NCBI GenBank assembly: GCA_964610505.1
Contig: CAZSXU010000001.1
Location: 277,851 to 341,850, forward strand
From: CAZSXU01 sp964610505
GTDB taxonomy: Bacteria; Arandabacterota; Arandabacteria; JAGLYR01
DNA: 64,000 nt
Reading direction: 5' to 3'
Shown here piece after piece: positions 51,744-60,274 of this stretch; position 1 is the stretch's first letter; each line of letters opens with the position of its first letter. Below the pieces are notes generated by a model. It was not told where the DNA came from. It did not search any database and was given only the letters and a program-made list of their open reading frames with translations. The position numbers and the translations under genes were made by a program.

Positions 51744-53609
51744 TCACCGACTCCCCGTCTCGACCCAGGGCGCGACCATTTCCGCGATCCTCTCCTCGGA
51801 GACAACTCCCTCCCGGTTCCATCCTCGAAATCGGTAGTACCGATCGATCATCTCGTTGAACTTCTCCCGGTCGACGCAGTGACCCTTCGCGAGACCGCTG
51901 GGCAGCGGTTCCTCAAAGTAACGCCACGGAAGCGTGTCGTCGCGTCGGCGGATGCCCTCCCGATTGATGAAGGCGCGCTCCAGATCGACGATTCTCCGAC
52001 CGATTTCCTTGAGATCATCCGCCGAAAATGTGGCGTCGAAGGCCCTGTCCAGGAGCTCCGAGAAATGTTCGTATTTCAGAAGTCTCGGGCTATTGAATCC
52101 ATGACAGACGAACTTGCAGATTCCCACGGCATCGATGGCGGCGTAGATGTTCTCGTGGACGGCGACGACGATCTCCTTGGTGTGGTAGGAAATCGGGTCT
52201 CGGTCGACATCGGCACCGTAAATCTCCAGAAGCAGTTCCTGCGGAAGATTGAACACCTCGAGGGTCGGACGACTGCGAAGGTGATCCGCTCCACGCGACG
52301 CCGTTGCGATGCCGAGGGCAAAGGCCTTGATGTATCGGCAATCATGCGGATCGGACTGCGGCAAACCCTTGATCGCCGTGAGGTACTTCCTTTCGGGATC
52401 ATTCAGCCGGTCCGCCGCCTGAGAGCTCTCGGCGAGGACGGCGCCAAACCCTTCCCTCCGCGCGATCGAGTGAATCAACCGAACCACGAGATCGTAGTCG
52501 CCGAATCGGAGGGGTTCGCCCGTCGTCGAATCATCGATGATCCCTCGCTGGTAGAGCTCCATGGCCCAGGACAGAATGCCCCCCGTTGAAGAGACATCCA
52601 GGCCGAGCAGGTTCACCAGATTGTTCAGGCGAATCACCTGCTCTGTGTCGGCGATACCGAGATTGGCTCCCAGAAGACCGATGGTCGTGTACTCGGGTCC
52701 CTCACCTTGATAGACGTTTCGATGCCTGCAGTGCACGACGCACGAGTGACACGAAATCATTTTGCGGACATGCTCGTGGATGACTTCCGCGTCCAGCGTA
52801 TGCTCGAAGGAGCTGTCCTGGCTGTTTCGCGTGCGGATGGCTCCCAGATGGTTGCTGACCTCATAGAGAAGGGGAGTCCCGACCCGCCCGAGGACTTTGA
52901 TGATGGAAGAGTCAATCAGGTAGTCCTTGAGTTCTCGACTTCGCTCGAGCAAGCCGTCGGGGTCCGCGATCTCGAGCCCGTCCCCGCCCGATGCGACAAC
53001 GGCCTTGACGTTCTTGCTCCCCATCACCGCCCCCATTCCCCCGCGCGCCGCGGCGTTCTTGACGCCCGTCATCACGCAAGCGAAACGGACCCGGTTCTCA
53101 CCCGCGGGGCCAATCGTGAGGATCTCGGCGGAGGGTTCCATGTCCTTGCGGAGGGCCGCCTGGGTTTCGGCGACATCCAGACCCCAGTACTCGCCGGCAC
53201 CCTGGATCGTGACGTCGCCGTCCTCGACCTTCAGAAGGACGGGCGTTGGCGCTTTCCCCAGCATGATGATGCGGTCCACACCGGAGTACCGGAGCTTCGG
53301 CCCGAAGAACCCCCCGCAATTGGCATCTCCCAGAATGTTGGACTCGGGAGACTTGGTCGTGACGTTGAAACGGGATGAATTGGGGCAACCGGTGCCCGTG
53401 AGCGCGCCCGTACCGATGATGAAGACGTTCTCCGGCGAGAGGGGATTCACTCCGGGCCGGAGCAAGCGGTGGAGATACGCCACATTGATCCCGCGCCCGC
53501 CAAGGTAGTTCCGCACCACTTCGCGCGGCGTATTCTCATACCGTACCGAGCCTTGGGAAAGATCGACGATGGCGGTCCTTGATCTCATCTTTCCAATGGA
53601 ACCCGTCAT
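51744..53609 (-). CDS. Aldehyde ferredoxin oxidoreductase, tungsten subunit (AorB-like)
   Basis: 621 residues. N-terminal beta domain RTAIVDLSQGSVRYENTPREVVRNYLGGRG; pterin contacts in GCPNSSRFNVTTKSP, GPAGENRVRFACVM and ARGGMGAVMGSKNVKAV; [4Fe-4S] cysteines 287, 290, 294 in CHSCVVHC plus the later GICKFVCHG. It oxidises aldehydes such as phenylacetaldehyde or benzaldehyde to acids (or the reverse) in the cytoplasm. The start ATG at 53609 overlaps the stop of the upstream flavoprotein gene (ATGA), implying translational coupling. Confidence 0.93.
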   Translation of the reverse strand: MTGSIGKMRSRTAIVDLSQGSVRYENTPREVVRNYLGGRGINVAYLHRLLRPGVNPLSPENVFIIGTGALTGTGCPNSSRFNVTTKSPESNILGDANCGGFFGPKLRYSGVDRIIMLGKAPTPVLLKVEDGDVTIQGAGEYWGLDVAETQAALRKDMEPSAEILTIGPAGENRVRFACVMTGVKNAAARGGMGAVMGSKNVKAVVASGGDGLEIADPDGLLERSRELKDYLIDSSIIKVLGRVGTPLLYEVSNHLGAIRTRNSQDSSFEHTLDAEVIHEHVRKMISCHSCVVHCRHRNVYQGEGPEYTTIGLLGANLGIADTEQVIRLNNLVNLLGLDVSSTGGILSWAMELYQRGIIDDSTTGEPLRFGDYDLVVRLIHSIARREGFGAVLAESSQAADRLNDPERKYLTAIKGLPQSDPHDCRYIKAFALGIATASRGADHLRSRPTLEVFNLPQELLLEIYGADVDRDPISYHTKEIVVAVHENIYAAIDAVGICKFVCHGFNSPRLLKYEHFSELLDRAFDATFSADDLKEIGRRIVDLERAFINREGIRRRDDTLPWRYFEEPLPSGLAKGHCVDREKFNEMIDRYYRFRGWNREGVVSEERIAEMVAPWVETGSR

Positions 53610-55075
53610 ACCTGTCGCTTCCCGCGAACACGCTTTTGAGGATGCTGTTTCCCGAGATCCACGCCTTGTTTTTCCATCCCACCGCCGCTTCGGGAAATCC
53701 CGGGGTTACGATCCCGGGACTCCCCCCAGCGTGTGTGTCTGTGGTCTTTCCTGTACCGCGTGATCCGATCCATCGATTCCGGCCAATCCACATCCCCCCG
53801 GACGGCTTCCCGGTGGAGTCGATTCAGAAACTCTACGCCCTCGAGTCCGCCTTCGAAAAGGGCCCGGGCCACCGGACCGATGTCCACTTTCTCGCGCACC
53901 AGGTACTGGAAGACACCGGCACCATCCACGTCATTGATGAAGGTGACGGCGATCAAGCGACCTTCCTTTACCACGAAACGCCTGTAGGCGGGCCGCGCCG
54001 GCGTGTCATAAACGTACACATCTGCGTGTTCAGGCTTGTCGAGCCGAGACGCCCCCACCGTGATCATGGGCAGGCCGAACAGGTTCAGGGAGTTCAGATA
54101 GACCGGCTCATAGGGGTCCGGATTCCCTCCCGCCATGCTCCATCCGGCCACGCGACCCTGCCGGTAGGCGTTCACCCAGTGGGCGTGGACTTCGGGTCGT
54201 CCCTCGATCCAATTGCTGTATTCGGTGACGTCGCCGGACGCGAAAACGCCGGAGACGCTGGTTTCCATCCTCGGCGAGACGTTGATCCCGCGGTCGGTCT
54301 TGATACCCGAACCGTTCAGGAGCGAGAGATCCGGTCTCATTCCCGCCGCCAGCACGAGGAAATCGAATTCGATCTCCTCTCCTCCGCTCGTGACGGCGAC
54401 GCAGGCCCTCTCGCCGGGGTCGGCGGGCATCAGTCGCTCGATCGATGTTTGAAGGCGTACGTCAATTCCATGGGTTTCCAACGTCCGCTGTGCGTACGTT
54501 GCCGCCTCGGCGTCCAGGATCATGGGCAGCACCTTGTGCATGACCTCAACCGCGGTGACCGTCACCCCCAGCTCTTTCAATGCGGTGATGGCCTGGAGCC
54601 CGATGAGCCCGATTCCCACCAAAAGAGCTCGGGCTCCCGGCGAGCAGAGTCGCAGGAGTTGTCCGACGTCTTTGTAGCGGTACAGCGAGATCCGCGGTAC
54701 ATCCTCAAGCCCCTGGATCGGTGGAAGCGCGGGCTCCGAACCTGTCGCGAGGAGAAGACGCTCCCATTCAATCGTGTGCCCCGATTGTAGCTCGAGTGTC
54801 TTGTGTTGCGGATGCAATCGCTCCGCGGGGTCGCCCGTGATGAGGGAAATGCGCCGCGCCTCGGACCATTCCGGCGGACGCAGATGAATATCGCCGAAGG
54901 CTCGCTCGCCCTTCAGTACCTCGATGATGAGGGGACGGCAGTAGGGCGGAATCGACTCACCGTTGATGAGCAGGATCCGACCGTCGGAATCGACTTCCCG
55001 GATAGCCTCAGCGGCCGCGACACCGGCGATCCCGGCTCCGACGATGGCATAGCGGGTTTTCAGGACTTGCGACAT
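53606..55075 (-). CDS. FAD-dependent NAD(P)H oxidoreductase subunit (AorC-like)
   Basis: 489 residues of the pyridine nucleotide-disulfide oxidoreductase family: FAD site YAIVGAGIAGVAAAEAI, NAD site ALLVGIGLIGLQAITAL, second FAD motif GVFASGDVTEY. No CxxC redox pair follows the first FAD motif, as in NADH:rubredoxin/ferredoxin reductase relatives. The last ~60 residues are a basic, low-complexity extension of unknown use. The three-gene set (flavoprotein, W-enzyme, polyferredoxin) matches the AorABC complex of Aromatoleum, where FAD lets the enzyme use NAD. Confidence 0.85.
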   Translation of the reverse strand: MSQVLKTRYAIVGAGIAGVAAAEAIREVDSDGRILLINGESIPPYCRPLIIEVLKGERAFGDIHLRPPEWSEARRISLITGDPAERLHPQHKTLELQSGHTIEWERLLLATGSEPALPPIQGLEDVPRISLYRYKDVGQLLRLCSPGARALLVGIGLIGLQAITALKELGVTVTAVEVMHKVLPMILDAEAATYAQRTLETHGIDVRLQTSIERLMPADPGERACVAVTSGGEEIEFDFLVLAAGMRPDLSLLNGSGIKTDRGINVSPRMETSVSGVFASGDVTEYSNWIEGRPEVHAHWVNAYRQGRVAGWSMAGGNPDPYEPVYLNSLNLFGLPMITVGASRLDKPEHADVYVYDTPARPAYRRFVVKEGRLIAVTFINDVDGAGVFQYLVREKVDIGPVARALFEGGLEGVEFLNRLHREAVRGDVDWPESMDRITRYRKDHRHTRWGESRDRNPGISRSGGGMEKQGVDLGKQHPQKRVRGKRQV

Positions 55076-55183
55076 ATCGGGCTCTCACTAGGGGAAACCT
55101 AAGGTGTCGCAACTCGTTCCGTACTGTCGAGCCCGCCGCCTCGGATCGTTCGTAAACCCGCCGGGGTCTGCGAAGCGCCCGCG

Positions 55184-57502
55184 CTAAAGCGGATACCGCC
55201 GCGGGAAACTGGGGAACCTGCGTTCCACCAGCGCCTTGAGCCCGGCGATCGCATCGGGATGGCGGAAAATCTCCTCCAGATGTTGCTCCAGCTCGTACCG
55301 GGCGGACTCTTCTATGTCGATCCCTTTCGTATGGTCGTCGAACCCTTTGCTGATGAGCCAGTTTGCCGTCCAGACCGCGTTGGGAGAGTTGGACGCCACA
55401 CGGTTGGCGATCCTGACCACCTGCTCCCGCCACGGAGATGTGTGAAAGACCTCGGCCTCGCGCCGTCCGAACGAATACAGGGAGGGAACGACGTCGCCCT
55501 TCAGGAAGAGATTCTTCATCATTCGAATCTCTTCCTTTTCCTCCAGCGTGAGATTCAAAGGGAGCTCTTCGATCCCCAGCCCGTCGATCTGCTCTCGGGT
55601 GAGCGCCCTTCCGCCGTTGTCTGCGATCGCAGTACACAGCCGCTCGGCGACTTCGTCCCGCCTGTGCGAGGGCACCAGCAGGTCCGCCAGCCCGAAGTAC
55701 CGCAGCAGTCGGGGTGAGCTTGTAGGAGTCCCGCCCGCCAGAATGTAATAGCGGGCCATCGCGACGGCCAACTCCGCATCCCCGGTCGCCCGGTGAATGA
55801 TCCGGGGCAGGAGCAGCGTCCCCCGCAGTCCCGGATATATGCCCAGACGCGTCTCGGGAAGCGTGTAGGTGGTCCGCTGGGTGGCCACGACAATGCTGTC
55901 GGTGTCCCACGCAAACGCCATCGCAGTCTCGACGCCGCCGCCGAAACACTGCCCGTCCACAATGGCCACCTTCGGCTTCCCGCCGCCCGTCATCGTATGG
56001 AACAGAACGTCCTGCCAGCGCTCGGTGGCCGTGCGAATGCCGGTGAAGTCCGAGGCTTCGACCTTCTGGATGAAACCCGGGACGTTGGCTCCGGCGATGA
56101 AGGTCTTGATGGGAGCCGTGTCGAAGACGATCGCAGCAGCGTCCCCGTCCCCATTGGCCCGAACAAACGCCTCCTCCAAGTGATCGAAGACATCGTCGTC
56201 CAACGCATTGGCCGTCTGAGGAGAATTGAGCGTAATCCAGGCTGCTCGGCATTTTGCAGATATCTTGTAGTCGATCGGACTCGTATCCAGATCCAGGTTC
56301 TTGCCGGCCTTGGCCAGATCCCTGAGATTCTGCGGAACGGGAAAATGATGTCCTAATTTCTTGGCCAGGGCCGCGCGTTCTTCCACCATCCGCCAGGCCT
56401 CGGAGATCCCGATCTCATTGAAAATCGTGAAGGGGCCCTTGCGCCAGAGGAACGCATTTCGGGCGAGATTCTCGAAATCTCTCGGGGTGATGACGCCCGC
56501 CCCGACAATTTCGAATGCAGCGGCGAACGCCACCGCCTGGAATCGTTCGGTCAGCCGGCGAACGAGGGCCTCGTCGCCCGATCCCTCCCCGGGACCCTCC
56601 ATCGGGATCCAGCGCACCGATGCGGGGTCTTCCGCCTTCGCCTGGTCCTGAACGAGCTTCCGGAATCCGTCGGTCGGCCTGAAGAAGTCCTTGTACACGA
56701 TGTACAGGGGATCCTTGGGATCAGAGTCGTCGGAGAAAGATTCCATGGCGAAGAGTCCGATGGGCAATCCCGTGGCGTCCATCAGCCCGAGGAATCCCAG
56801 AGGCATGCCGAGGGCCGTACGGCCGGCTGCCTCGATGTCCGCTTTCTCAAATCCCTCCGCCACCATGCGACACGCTTCCAAGAGAAGGGCGACGAACAGA
56901 ACATCGGCCGCACCGCCCTTTCGACTGGAGAGAATGGGGGTGGAGACCTTGCCTCCCATCTTCATATAGTACATGGCCTTGTCGATGCTCTCCCGGGATG
57001 CGGTGTCCGTCCCTGCAACCTCACCCGCTCGATTCTTGTGGGGAAGGTAGAAGTAGTGCATCCAGACCACCTTGTCCGGTCGGGAGACCGCCTGGGAAAG
57101 CAGATTGGTGTTCAAAGACGAGGAGTTTGTCGCCAGGAGGACGCCCGGCGGGCAGAGACGGTCAAGCTCCTCGAAGATCTTGAGTTTGACGTCCATCTGC
57201 TCGGTGGCCGTTTCGACGGCGAGCTTCAAATTCTTCCCGCCGCAGGCGGTCGCGTAGTCCGTTGTCCGAAGGATCCTGCTCTGGATGGCTGTGATGTCTT
57301 CATCGGTGAAGATCCGCCCGCGCGCGGCATCGAGTTCCTTCTGAGTGGTCTCCCGGGCCTTCTCAAGAATTTCGTCCGAGATATCCAGCAGTCCCACGGC
57401 GAAACCGTTCTGGGCGTAGGCCTGAGCGATACTGGCCCCCATCGTCCCCGCCCCGATCACCAGGATCTCCACGTCATTCCAGCTGGCCTGTCCTTCGGTC
57501 AT
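55184..57502 (-). CDS. Fused 3-hydroxyacyl-CoA dehydrogenase/enoyl-CoA hydratase
   Basis: 772 residues. The dehydrogenase half comes first (ILVIGAGTMGASIAQAYAQ, ATNSSSLNTN, HYFYLP), and the crotonase half second (residues ~420-650: AAWITLNSPQTANALDDDV, FIAGANVPGF, DGQCFGGGVETAMAFAWD), with a helical C-terminus. This order (HAD then ECH) is the opposite of E. coli FadB/FadJ and is found in several anaerobes and in plant/archaeal-type fusions. It performs hydration and oxidation in beta-oxidation. Start at 57502 (MTEGQASW) with GAGGGG 7 nt upstream; a GTG 15 nt earlier is possible. Confidence 0.88.
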   Translation of the reverse strand: MTEGQASWNDVEILVIGAGTMGASIAQAYAQNGFAVGLLDISDEILEKARETTQKELDAARGRIFTDEDITAIQSRILRTTDYATACGGKNLKLAVETATEQMDVKLKIFEELDRLCPPGVLLATNSSSLNTNLLSQAVSRPDKVVWMHYFYLPHKNRAGEVAGTDTASRESIDKAMYYMKMGGKVSTPILSSRKGGAADVLFVALLLEACRMVAEGFEKADIEAAGRTALGMPLGFLGLMDATGLPIGLFAMESFSDDSDPKDPLYIVYKDFFRPTDGFRKLVQDQAKAEDPASVRWIPMEGPGEGSGDEALVRRLTERFQAVAFAAAFEIVGAGVITPRDFENLARNAFLWRKGPFTIFNEIGISEAWRMVEERAALAKKLGHHFPVPQNLRDLAKAGKNLDLDTSPIDYKISAKCRAAWITLNSPQTANALDDDVFDHLEEAFVRANGDGDAAAIVFDTAPIKTFIAGANVPGFIQKVEASDFTGIRTATERWQDVLFHTMTGGGKPKVAIVDGQCFGGGVETAMAFAWDTDSIVVATQRTTYTLPETRLGIYPGLRGTLLLPRIIHRATGDAELAVAMARYYILAGGTPTSSPRLLRYFGLADLLVPSHRRDEVAERLCTAIADNGGRALTREQIDGLGIEELPLNLTLEEKEEIRMMKNLFLKGDVVPSLYSFGRREAEVFHTSPWREQVVRIANRVASNSPNAVWTANWLISKGFDDHTKGIDIEESARYELEQHLEEIFRHPDAIAGLKALVERRFPSFPRRYPL

Positions 57503-57553
57503 AGCGAGACCCCTCACCTGATATGCCCAATCACTCCGCAGGACGTGTCGTCA

Positions 57554-58798
57554 TCACAGATAACTCTTGATCACCAGTGCGCCTCCCTGGCCGCCGCCGA
57601 TGCAGGCGGAGGATATGCCCGTGCCGCCTTGGTAGATCAGGGCCATGGTCAGTCGCACGGCCGTCGCGCCCAGAGGATGTCCGAGTGCGATCGCCCCTCC
57701 CCACTTGTTGACTTTCCTGCGATCCAGACCCATTTCCTTCTCAACCGCCAGGTACTGGACTCCGAACGCCTCGTTGATCTCGATGTTGTCCATATCGTCA
57801 AAGGCGAGTCCCGCACGCTCCAGCGCCATCCTCATTGCCGGCACGGGCCCGATCCCCATGTAGTACGGGTCCACACCTGCCACACCCCACGAAATGACCT
57901 CGGCGATCGGCTCGATGCCCAGCTCCCGGGCGTATTCCTCGGTCGTCATGACCATGGCCGCGCCTGCATCCACGATGCCGCTCGCGTTGGCCGCCGTGGT
58001 TACGCCGTTGGGCTTCACGGGAATCATGCGGGCGAGGGTTTCGGGAGTGGTGTCGGGCCGGGGGTGAGTATCCTTCGCCACGACCTTGACCCCGCGCCGC
58101 GTCGGGAGCTCCACGGGCGTGATTTCCTTCGCCAGGCTGCCGTCTTCCATCGCGGCCCTGGCTTTCATCTGGCTCTCGTGGGCCAGCTGATCCACTTCCT
58201 CGCGCGTGATCCCATACCGCCGACCCAGAGCCTCCGCCGTGTCCATCATGTCGCCATTGGCGTACGTATCCTTCAGCCCATCTTTGAACAGGAAGTAGGT
58301 TCGCGCTCCACCCATAAATGGATAGCCCCAGGCGGAGGCAAACGTCAGGGTGGGAGACTGGCTCGGGCTCTCATAGCCCCCCGCCACGACCAGTCTTGAA
58401 TCGCCCGTGACCAGCTCCTTGGCCGCAAGCGTCAGGGCCTCGCCCCCCGACCAGCAGATCCGGTTGACCGTGAACGCGCGGCTGGACCACGGAACCCCGG
58501 CCTTCAGACCCACGTGCCGAGCACCATAGTGGGAGTCGATGGACGTGTGCTGCGCGTTGCCCATGATCACATGATCGATGAGCCCCGTCCGGTCTTGGAG
58601 TCCTGCTTTGGCGATGGCTGCTCGAGCGGCGAAGACTCCCAGATCAATGGGATTCACGTCCCTGAAATCGCCTCCGACCTCGGCAAACGGCGTGCGTGTG
58701 GCGGAGAGGATCACGACCTTTCGACCGAGTTTGCGCATCAACTCCACGGCTCCGCCGCCGATTCCGGGCGTATCCTCAAAGATTGGCTTGGGGTGCAT
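57554..58798 (-). CDS. Thiolase (acetyl-CoA acyltransferase), second copy
   Basis: 414 residues: Cys115 in VNRICWSGGEALTLAAKE, NEAFGVQYL, GGAIALGHPLGATAVRL and CIGGGQGGALVI. It differs clearly from the thiolase at 44786-45991 (for example CWSG versus CGGS at the nucleophile), so it is a distinct paralogue. The start MHPKPIFEDT at 58798 has GAGGA 8 nt upstream. It precedes the fused dehydrogenase/hydratase by 51 nt and probably works with it. Confidence 0.92.
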   Translation of the reverse strand: MHPKPIFEDTPGIGGGAVELMRKLGRKVVILSATRTPFAEVGGDFRDVNPIDLGVFAARAAIAKAGLQDRTGLIDHVIMGNAQHTSIDSHYGARHVGLKAGVPWSSRAFTVNRICWSGGEALTLAAKELVTGDSRLVVAGGYESPSQSPTLTFASAWGYPFMGGARTYFLFKDGLKDTYANGDMMDTAEALGRRYGITREEVDQLAHESQMKARAAMEDGSLAKEITPVELPTRRGVKVVAKDTHPRPDTTPETLARMIPVKPNGVTTAANASGIVDAGAAMVMTTEEYARELGIEPIAEVISWGVAGVDPYYMGIGPVPAMRMALERAGLAFDDMDNIEINEAFGVQYLAVEKEMGLDRRKVNKWGGAIALGHPLGATAVRLTMALIYQGGTGISSACIGGGQGGALVIKSYL

Positions 58799-59022
58799 GA
58801 GTCGATCCTCGTTTGCGGTCAGAGGTAGATTGGCCCGGATCGCGTGTTCTGTGGGTGCAGCGATCCAGCCATTCTCATGTGTGTGAAAGAATCTGGACGA
58901 CCGAAGACTCAAAAACAGGCCAAGCTCTCAGAAGATCCGCAAAGGCGCATACATCGCAAGTCGCTACCGGGAGCAGAGCCCGAGACTAAGCAATGGTAAG
59001 ACACTCTGGGAATTGCCCGTTG

Positions 59023-59052
59023 AGACTAGCACTCTGGAAGGTCTACCGTCAA
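59023..59052 (-). promoter_or_regulatory. Predicted promoter of the thiolase/beta-oxidation/Aor gene run
   Basis: Minus strand: -35 TTGACG (59047-59052), 18-nt spacer, -10 TAGTCT (59023-59028). The divergent promoter at 59268-59296 uses the same -10 hexamer. The leader would be about 215 nt. Confidence 0.4.
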
Positions 59053-59104
59053 CCCTTACTTTCCGGATGCGGATTCCGGTCTTGTTGTCTTTGCAAGGAG
59101 TTAC

Positions 59105-59169
59105 GGGCCTCGCCCTATTTCCTCGACGCCTGTCACTTGCCACTCGCCCGCATCACACGGGCGAGGCCC
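59105..59169. promoter_or_regulatory. Overlapping, mutually exclusive inverted repeats in a divergent intergenic region
   Basis: GGGCGAGGCCC (59159-59169) is the exact reverse complement of GGGCCTCGCCC (59105-59115). CGGGCGAG (59158-59165), overlapping the same arm, also pairs exactly with CTCGCCCG (59143-59150) over a 7-nt loop. It lies between the two predicted divergent promoters, so a DNA-binding role is as likely as an RNA one. The rest of the 58799-59305 gap contains no gene that I can support. Confidence 0.6.
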
Positions 59170-59267
59170 TGGGGCCAACCCGGTGACAACTTGCGGGGTG
59201 ACAAGTGACCGGGATCGGGGAACAAACCTTCGCGGTGGGGTCCTGCAATGCCGAACGTCCCAATTGC

Positions 59268-59296
59268 TTTACACAACCGACGGATTCGGCTAGTCT
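59268..59296 (+). promoter_or_regulatory. Predicted promoter of the flavoprotein/RlmN-like operon
   Basis: -35 TTTACA (59268-59273), 17-nt spacer, -10 TAGTCT (59291-59296). The expected start is 2-3 nt before the ATG at 59306, so the mRNA would be leaderless or nearly so. Confidence 0.45.
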
Positions 59297-59305
59297 ATCG
59301 GGGTC

Positions 59306-60214
59306 ATGATTGGAGAATATGAGAACGTCGTCGTCATCGGTGGTGGACCGGCCGGAATGGCCGCGGCCATCCAGCTTCGCAGATCAGGGCTGGATCCCCT
59401 CTTGATCGAGCGGGACAGAATGGGCGGACTTCTGTGGAACGCTCACTGGGTCGAGAATTATCCGGGATTTCCGTCGGGGATTACGGGTCCCCAGCTCGTG
59501 CGGCTCTTTCAGGAACAGACGAGGAATACCGGTGTCCGGTGCTCTGCGGAAACCGTCGAGCGGGTGTGCAAAGTCGACGGTGAGTTCAAGGTCGAGACCC
59601 GCGGGGACCCGATTCGTTCCCGCGCCGTGGTCGTAACCTCTGGAACTTCGCCCAGACCCCTGCCGGACAACCTCCGCCGGATGTGCGGTTCCTCTCCTGT
59701 GTTCTACGAGGTGAAGGATCTCCCGCTAGAGAAACGGGGTCACATCGCCATTTTGGGCGGCGGCGATGCGTCTTTCGATTACGCGCTGGGACTGGCCCGG
59801 GAGGGGTCCCGCGTCGATGTATGCTTTCGAAGCGAACGGCCGCAGGCGCTGTCCTCGCTCGTCGAGAGGATCCGCCAGGAGCCACTGGTTCAAATCCGCG
59901 CGGCAGTAGCCATCGAAGAGATCCGGGATGATCTTGGGGTCACCGAAATCGGGCTCTCCGACGGAACACGGCTGAAGGTGGACGCTCTCCTGGTGGCCAT
60001 CGGGCGAGACCGTAATTCCGGATTTCTGGATGCCGCGATGTCCGCCGATCTGGAAACGGACGGACCTCATCCGATTCCGGGACTCACGTTCGCCGGGGAC
60101 GTCCGGCGCGGACTTCACCGCCAGACGGCCATCGCGGTGGGCGACGGCGTTTCTGCGGCGATGCACACGGCGGCGTTTCTGACTTGTGCGCCTGGATTGT
60201 CCGCGCGTCCCTGA
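59306..60214 (+). CDS. Thioredoxin-reductase-like flavoprotein lacking the redox CxxC
   Basis: 302 residues. FAD motif VVVIGGGPAGMAAAIQLRRSG, GGLLWNAHWVENYPGFPSGITG, NADP-type site IAILGGGDASFDYALGLA, and the C-terminal FAD motif GLTFAGDVRRGLHRQTAIAVGDG. Where thioredoxin reductase has its CxxC (after TSGTSPRP) there is only LPDNLRRMCGSS, so it cannot act as a standard disulfide reductase. The known class with this layout is ferredoxin/flavodoxin:NADP reductase-like. Paired with the RlmN-like gene 60 nt downstream; it may feed electrons to that radical SAM enzyme. Confidence 0.8.
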   Translation: MIGEYENVVVIGGGPAGMAAAIQLRRSGLDPLLIERDRMGGLLWNAHWVENYPGFPSGITGPQLVRLFQEQTRNTGVRCSAETVERVCKVDGEFKVETRGDPIRSRAVVVTSGTSPRPLPDNLRRMCGSSPVFYEVKDLPLEKRGHIAILGGGDASFDYALGLAREGSRVDVCFRSERPQALSSLVERIRQEPLVQIRAAVAIEEIRDDLGVTEIGLSDGTRLKVDALLVAIGRDRNSGFLDAAMSADLETDGPHPIPGLTFAGDVRRGLHRQTAIAVGDGVSAAMHTAAFLTCAPGLSARP

Positions 60215-60274
60215 TGTCCGTTTCGTACACCATCCGGGCAGAGCCATGGAGCAACAGATCCGGGGAGTGGATTC

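Noticed and set aside
58993..59208. 71-codon open frame in the divergent intergenic region
   Set aside because: It has no ribosome binding site and no recognisable family, and it overlaps the predicted promoter and inverted repeats.
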